Shown in pieces: positions 53,301 through 61,600 of a stretch of 64,000 bases of DNA. The position numbers and the translations under genes were made by a program. Below the pieces are notes generated by a model that was not told where the DNA came from, did no database searches, and saw only the letters and a list, made by a program, of their open reading frames with translations. Source of the DNA: Hermodice carunculata (lineage: Eukaryota; Annelida; Polychaeta; Eunicida; Amphinomidae); assembly GCA_964020975.1 (NCBI GenBank), contig CAXHWN010002187.1, forward strand, positions 186,001-250,000. The letters are read 5' to 3'. Every line of letters starts with the position of its first letter. The first letter of the stretch is position 1.

Positions 53301-56300
53301 GGGCTTGCTGTCTTGTGTACATGTACCAACATGCACTGCCATATGCCTGATTTGTTAGAGGGAGAGACCAGGCCTAAATTGTCCAGTCAGCACTGGGCTT
53401 GGTACATAATTGTATGTACACTGTACCATCTAGTCAACAATAGGCTCGATACATATGTCTGTACTATCCAGTCATCACTATATAGTGTGATACATACATT
53501 TATGTCTGTACTATCCAGTCATCACTATAGTGTGATACATACATTTATGACTGTACCATCCAGTCAACAGTAGGCTGGATACACACAGTTAAGCCCATCT
53601 AAAACTTAACAGCCAAATGCATTTTTTGTGTTGCAAAGTGTTGTACTGGGGTTTGTAAAGGTTGTAAAAAAGGTTTGCAGAAGGTTGACAAAGGGTTTGT
53701 AAAAGGTTGATAAAGGGTTTGTAAAAGGTTGATAAAGGGTGTCAAACGGTTGAAGTGGTTGCAAACCATTTCAAACCATTTCAACACTTTAATCAATAAG
53801 GTTGAGAAAGTGTTTGAAATGGTTGTTAACCATTACAGAAAGCTTTAAAAGTGCTTAAAAGGGTTTTAATGCAATAAGAGGAAATGATTTTAAATGGTTT
53901 GGGAAGTGTTAGAAATGGGTTTGAAAAAGGTTGCCCTTCACTCAAAAGGTTGGAAAAAGGTTGCAAAACGTTGATGCGTTTGGTGACTGTTAAGTTTAAC
54001 GCGGGCGTAACTGTATGTCTGTATAATGTCCAGTGAACAGTAGGCTGGATACATAATTGTCTTTACTATCCAGTCAAAACCATAAATGTACATGTAGATG
54101 CATGGTCTACTTGGGACAGTGCTATTGTGTGTGTATCCCCTGAGGGGGCATAAGTGTGATATTGTGTGTGCACAGGGTAAGAGACATAACCACGATATTG
54201 CATGTATAGGGTGAGAGCAGTACCATGATATTGTGTGTATGCTGAGAGGGCATACCGAAGGGTTAAATACTGTTTTTAGGCATTTTGACTTTGCTTTATT
54301 GATCAGGGGGTGTGACTTTTATGCCAGGTTTGGACTGGGGATCAGATTTTTGGTCTCAAAAAATATGCTGCGACTTTTACGACAGGGCGACTTTTACATG
54401 GGTAACCATGATATTGTGTGTACAGGGTGAGAGGGCATAGCCATGGTATTGTGTGTATATGGTAAGAGGGCATGGCCATGATATTGTGTGTATAGGGTGA
54501 GAGGGCATGGTCATAATATTGTGTGTAAATGCTGAGACTGGGCATGTCCATGATATTGCTGAGAGGACAAAACTACGATATTGTGTGTGTAGGGTGACAG
54601 GCTGTATATCAGACATGATATTGTGTGTGTGTATATAGAGGAGAGGGCATGACCATGCTATTGTTTGGTATAGGGTGAAGGGCATGACCATGATATTGTG
54701 TATATGCTGAGAGGGCATGGCCATGATATTGTGTGTATATGGTGACAAGGCTGTATATCAGACATGATATTGTGTGTGTGTGTATATAGAGGAGAGGGCA
54801 TGACCATGCTATTGTTTGGTATAGGGTGAAGGGCATGACCATGATATTGTGTATATGCTGAGAGGGCATGGCCATGATATTGTGTGTATATGGTGACAGG
54901 CATGACCATGATATTGTGTATAGAGTGAGAGGGCATGACCATGATATTGTGTATAGAGTGAGAGGGCATGACCATGATATTGTGTTTAGAGTGAGAGGGC
55001 ATGGCCATGATATTGTGTGTATACTAAGGCTGCGAGGACATGACCATGATATTGTTGGCATAGGGTAAGGGGCATGACCCTGATACTGTGTGTGTATCAT
55101 GAGAGGGGACCATGCCATGCACACTCCATTAGGGGCCATGATATCTGTGTGGGGGCTGACACAGTACATTTCTGTATGACACACTCAAAGGACTGCTGCT
55201 GTGTGGGTATTTGGGGGCACTGTGAGTATGTATATAGCACATGACCAAGACATTGCTGTCTCTGTTCCAGGAACCACCTTGTCAGTCATTATCAACCTGA
55301 ACAACGTGACTGCCGTCATCGTGTCAGCCTGTATTGCCATCCTCTACACCCTCTTTGGCGGCCTGTACTCAGTAGCATACACTGATGTTGTTCAGCTCTT
55401 CTGCATCCTGATTGGTCTGGTAAGTCACGGGGTCAATGGTGGCGCCTCCTGGCTGGTATTGTCAGCTACACCATCTACCAACTGTAAAGTCTGACAATCA
55501 AAGAGCAAAGTGCTATTCCATACCACTCACTGAAAAATATCTGAGTTCGAAATGATCACATCGATTGATAATTACCTTGAAAACTTATATGGTCACAGTG
55601 TGTTTACCGTGGTGCATCTTGGAGGATCACCGGGGACAAGATCAAAGCAACACATATAGTATAACTTGGTAAATTGTGGTCGCAGTATGGCTGATGTCCT
55701 CATAATATTAGATGAAAACAGCATCCCTGGTACAAAACGTCCTTCTGCAATAATAGAGGACAACTCTAAGGAAGAGCTACAATGATCGCTGTGCTGTCTG
55801 GGTTCAGTTTTCATTTCTGATCAGTTAATTTGATGCAGGTTTTCCTCTGTGTTTTGTCGGACAGTAACTGGTAAAAGCTGAGTCCAGGTGTCCCACTCTT
55901 AGAACTTGTGCGCTTTGGCACGTAACAGTTAACATTTGGCACTTTCTAACTTTCTCTGATTGGAACTCAAACATACATGTATCACACCAGCAAGATCGAG
56001 TCAACATTGCATCTAACGTACTACTCCACTGTGAGTCTAAACTGCTGGCTGAGTTTGTCTCCGGCAATCCCCCAAGATGCATTGCGGTAAACATACTGTG
56101 ATGTAATAAGGTGACAGGGTAATTTACTTTGTATAAGAACAAATCGTATTTATACCAATTGAAATTTAGGAGAAAGTTTTAGGTTTTATTAACCCTTATA
56201 TAAAATTGGGTCTTTATGCAAACTTGTTTTGATACCAGCTGTGTTCAAGTTGTCATGCTCCAATGATTTTTAGAGTTTTAATGGTGTTTTTTTTTTTTAG

Positions 56301-58525
56301 AGGGGTGGTAATTTTTGCATTCCTATTGATTTAATATCCTGTATGTCAATGGGGTCAACAATGGTAGTTCACATTCTGACTTCTTTAAAAGCATAAGCCA
56401 AATTCACTTGAAACTTTTGATACAGATACTCCAAAGATTTTGAGAAAATTACTTTGATTTGGTCCAGTATTTTTCAATGCCAAAAGTTAAGTTCCCACGC
56501 TTTTTTGACCCAAATAAAAAAAAAGGCAAGAAAATTAGGCCTACCACTTGCTTAAAAAAATATACTGGTCTAAATCAGGGGAATATTACTCGAATTTAGA
56601 CCATGATTTTTCAACAACTAACTATCTAACTGAGTAAATGAACAAATAAACAAATGAATGAGCTCTAAATCGGCGGATTTAGAGCTCATTCATTCACCGC
56701 AAAAACAACTTCGTCAGGCCAACAGATTATAGTTATGTAACAAATAAGATTCTCTTTTGAATTTTATTTACTTTCCTGTCTTGAAAATTATGAGTGGCCA
56801 GCGTAGCCACTAAAATGAAAGTGTACGGGCATGACGGGCAAACAAAGGGCATTGGGTCATCATAGCAGTGGCAATGTTTAGGCCCCACACCTCAAGTTCA
56901 AGTAATTGATTTAGTAGCCACTAGAAACTAGCAAAAGTGAAGGAATAAATTTTGCTTAATAATGCTTGCTGCTTGCTTTGCTCACCAAATCAAAATGCAA
57001 TACAGATAACCAAGATTGAGGTGACCAAACTATCAATGATCATGAACAAAGTCATTCACTACACATACAGGGCTGTTACTAGAATGAAGAAGTGAATGGA
57101 TTTTATTGGGAAGATTGTCCAAAGTAAGTCATTTGAAACTCCTTAGAAGTAAGTTAGAAAATGGAGACTGTCAGCAAATCCTTGGAGACCTGATAGGTTA
57201 CAGTTTAAGTTGTAAGACATATCTATGTCTGGCCACCAGGTGCATTATTCATCTGAATATATTTGGATTTAATGAATAAAATGATGCAAAAAATTCTTTC
57301 ATATTAACGGAATTGAGATTGCTGTATGAGATGAGGGGCACAGAAGGTGGTGGTATGTAGCAGTGCCTTGTGTGTGGTACATAGAGGTCACTGCTACTCT
57401 ACAGTACAACAGTGATACATGTGTAGTACAGCAAGGTATATTGTCTGTTGTAGTGGCTGTCTGTACCCTTTGCCATGCAGCATCCAGCTGTTAAAGACAT
57501 CGGCAGCACATCTCACAAGTGGATTGGAACTATTGACACAGCAGACATTGGGGTGTGGCTGGACACGGCGCTGCTGCTCATTTTTGGAGGCATCCCTTGG
57601 CAGGTATGAATTGTCATGGTTACCAGTGATAAATGGTGCAGGTATGAGTTGTTATGGTTACCAGTGATGAGTGCTGTGGGTATGACATGTCATGGTTACC
57701 AGTGATGAGTGCTGCAGGTATGAGTTGTCATGGTTACCAGTGATGAGTGTTGGCAGGTATGGTATGGTATGTCATGGTTACCAGTGATGAGTGCTGCAGG
57801 TATGATATGTCATGGTTACCAGTGATGAGTGCTGCAGGTATGGTATGGTATGTCATGGTTACCCGTGGTGAGTGCAGCAGGTATGACTTGACATGGTTAC
57901 CAGTGATGAGTGCTGCGGGTATGACTTATCATGGTTTCCGGTGATGAGTGCTGCATGTATGAGTTGCCATGGTTACCAGTGATGAGTGCTGCAGGTATGG
58001 CATGTCATGGTAACTATTAGTGAGTGCATCAGGTATGAATTGTCATGGTTACCAGTAGTGACTGCAGCAGGTAAGACTTGTCATGGTTACTAGTGATGAG
58101 TGCTGCTCATCAGTTACAGAAAGGGGGATACCATATCATGGTAAGCAATTATGATACCATATATATATAAATATAATATATTAATTATATTATTTTTTCA
58201 AGTACATGTACCTGGATTGTGGAAAAGAAAATCATGAGTAAGAATATCTTGATCATAATGCACAATACCATAAAAATTGATACTCAAAATGAGCATACAA
58301 TATGCTGATATTTAAAACAATGGGATGTGTATATTTAAATATTAAAAAATCTTACCACAAAAGGGAATTATGAGTTGTGAAATTTTATTCACATTTGGAT
58401 ATAGATATTCTTATTTGTTGACTTGTGACAGAAAGGCTGTGTCCTAATCCCTTCCCAGATCATCTAAAGTCATTTGCATCAGGAAAAATACTGACATATT
58501 GCTCCACAGGAAAATAATTGAAACA

Positions 58526-58611
<86 letters not shown>

Positions 58612-58637
58612 CATACATACATACATACATACATACA

Positions 58638-58673
<36 letters not shown>

Positions 58674-61600
58674 TATATACACACACATATATATATATAT
58701 GTATATATAGATGTATATATACATATACGTATACATATATATACATACATACATACATACATACATACATACATACATACATACACGCACACACAAACAC
58801 ACACACACACACACGCACACATATATAACTATTTTGAGAGGGTAGGCCAAGTTTGAAACAATTGAAAACTGACCACAAGCTCAGTTTTTTAGTTCATGCT
58901 TAGTTGAAATAGTGGTGCTTTTTGCATTTTTTTTTAGCTCAGGTGAATGTAATCTTTTGGTCCAGAGTCTTTCAGTCTGTCTATCTTCTGGCCTGCCTCA
59001 GTCACACTTATGACCATAAAAAACCATGCCAGATCTTTAAAAGCTGCTGGATGTAGATTGGCTGGATCTGTGCCAAGTTTCTTCAATAAGTCTTGCTTCC
59101 TTGATTTGGGGACTTTTGTCCCCCCACCACCAAAGGTGGTACAGGGAGACATAGGGATAGGGATAGGGATAGGGATAGGGCTGCCGTCTGCCCATCTGCA
59201 CCAGGAATCACCTTCGGTTGAGATCCCCACGAGGTGATCTCTTGCTGCCCTGCTTGCGACTATGTTGCCTTCCTGCCTTACTCCCATGGAAGGTTTCAAG
59301 TGAAGTGATGGCCGCCTTCTGAGCCTGCGAGGGAGTCACGTGGCGTTGTTTCACTTCCCTTCTCCAGTGGGGTCGTGGGAGAAAACTCGATGGAGTCAGA
59401 GTCCAAGGCCCACGGCTGGTATTTGGCAGCAGCCTGCCGCCTACGCCTAGCTATCTCACTCTTTCTCCAGGCCTGACTGTAGGGCAACCACTTGTCCTAT
59501 CCCTCACCAACACAAAACTGACATGTTAGCTCAAGAGAGCACACGTGGCCAAGTTGCTGCCGATAACCAAACCAGTGTTCATGGTGGTGCCAGCTCAGGT
59601 GGCCATATAGTGCATGGTTCTGTGACTCCAGCTTCTGACCCTTTCCCAACAAGGGCAAAGGAGAAGAGGTCACTGGATCAGCACTAAAGGCTTGCTGCCA
59701 AATGCAAGGGGCGATTGCCTGGTGGGCATGGTCCTCCCTCTGTCTGAAATCTGATCAGCTGGACACCATCTTGAAGAATCAAGTGCAAGCCAAACTGTAC
59801 TTCCACTTCTAATGGGTATCCGTAGATCATAAATAAGTGACCCTTCTTGGAAGAGTCTAGGAAGGCTTAAAAAACAAATTCCACTGGAGAGTTAGTGTGT
59901 AAAGCACGGAGAACAGTGGTAGTGAACAAAGTTCACGGAGCTTAATTCTCAACTCTTAGATCACGCCAAAATGATGGCGCCCGAGGAGGAAGGAAGAACA
60001 AGAGAGCATGCCCACCAGGAGTCGCCATCAGATCCATAGAAACCAAGAGATAGTGCCACCAGGACCGTCAGGGTTTTGGAACAATCAAGTGTGTAACCAA
60101 CTCAGTTGTGTCGGGCAATATGGCCAGACATGGAGGTCTTGGCAATGGTGGTTGAGAGGTAACATTACGTAACTAATGCTAGGCGTTTCATTTTTAGCTC
60201 TGCTGACCTAAAGTCCCAGAGCTTATATGATCGCTTATGTCTGTTCGTCCGTTAACTTTTGGATTTTGAGCCTGATAAATTTTCAAGTTAGCACAATATA
60301 ACTTTCAGGACTGATAAGGTGTATGAAAATCTGCGTGTAGGTGTCTTTTGATATTAGTGGAGCCACCTACATGTACATGTTAGCAACATTGATCCTGGTC
60401 TGATACAGAGGTGACCTTGATATCATATATATATATATATATAGATATAGTTCACAGGACCACTTCAGTCTGTGCATGTAGATGTACATGTAAGGTCAGC
60501 TGAGCACAGGATTGTCACAGTCTTCTTGTTTTAATGAATTTTTTAGTGTTTTACTGTTGTCAACCTCTTCAAAACTATAACTTAGGTCATGCTCAAACAT
60601 GATGGAAACACTTTGCTTGCCTCTTCTCTGATGTACATGTACCCCATGGAAGGGGTAAAGTTGTGTCCATGCAGGTGCATTGCCATGGATTCCTGATTTT
60701 TAACCTTTCTTTACCTCAACTGACTTTTTGTCAGCTGAAGTTTTGTGGTGGGTCTTTGTCCACCATCAGTTTCTGTTGTCAGTGTCACGGCATGATCTGT
60801 TCACATTAACATGTTCGACTGCTTCTCTGGTTACCTGGATGCTGAAGGTCACAGAGTCATTTTGTCTTTCACTCAATTGGTACTCTGAAAACACAGAACT
60901 ATAAGGATTTGATATTTCTCATAATGATGGTTCTTTATTAGAGCCAATTAAGTTGAGACTTCGCATGGAAGACCTTGACCCAGTTTCAAAGGTTAATTAC
61001 AGGGCCCATTTAATCTGTGCAGGCAAGGTCAGCTGATTTGATATCAGTCTCTTACAGTCCTCTTGACGGTGTACATGTATTCATTTAAGTTCAAATAGCA
61101 CAGAACACTCTGACACTGGGCTAAGGATGGAGTAAAGACACTGATCCAGAGAGGTAACATTAACATAAATATACTGAAATATAGCCACATGAAGAAGGCC
61201 TCATGCGGATCTGGGGACTTTATAGAGTGCAATGTGTTATATTGATGTCATTCAAGTGGTACAGAACTGTAATTTGTGTTTCAGGTGTACTTTCAGCGAG
61301 TGCTATCCTCCAAGACTGCATTCCGTGCTCAGATGTTGTCATACATAGCTGCTGTGGGCTGTATCATCATGGCACTGCCTGCAGTGCTGATTGGAGCCAT
61401 TGCTGCCTCCACAGGTACTCCTCTCACCCACCCACCCACCCACACACACACCAACCCAACCACACACACACCCACACCCTCACCCACACCCCCCCCCCCA
61501 CACACACACATACACACAGAGTCTGATTGGCATGTTACATGCGAGTCCCCTGGGTACACTCTAAATCTTTTATGTTTTAAAGCTGGCTGACTTTTCTTAG

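Noticed and set aside
58499-58856. Long + strand frames upstream of exon E as coding
   Set aside because: They are entirely microsatellite; exon E has its own clear acceptor at 61284.
59152-59180. GATAGG repeats as an internal telomere
   Set aside because: The unit is GATAGG, not TTAGGG, and only four or five copies exist.
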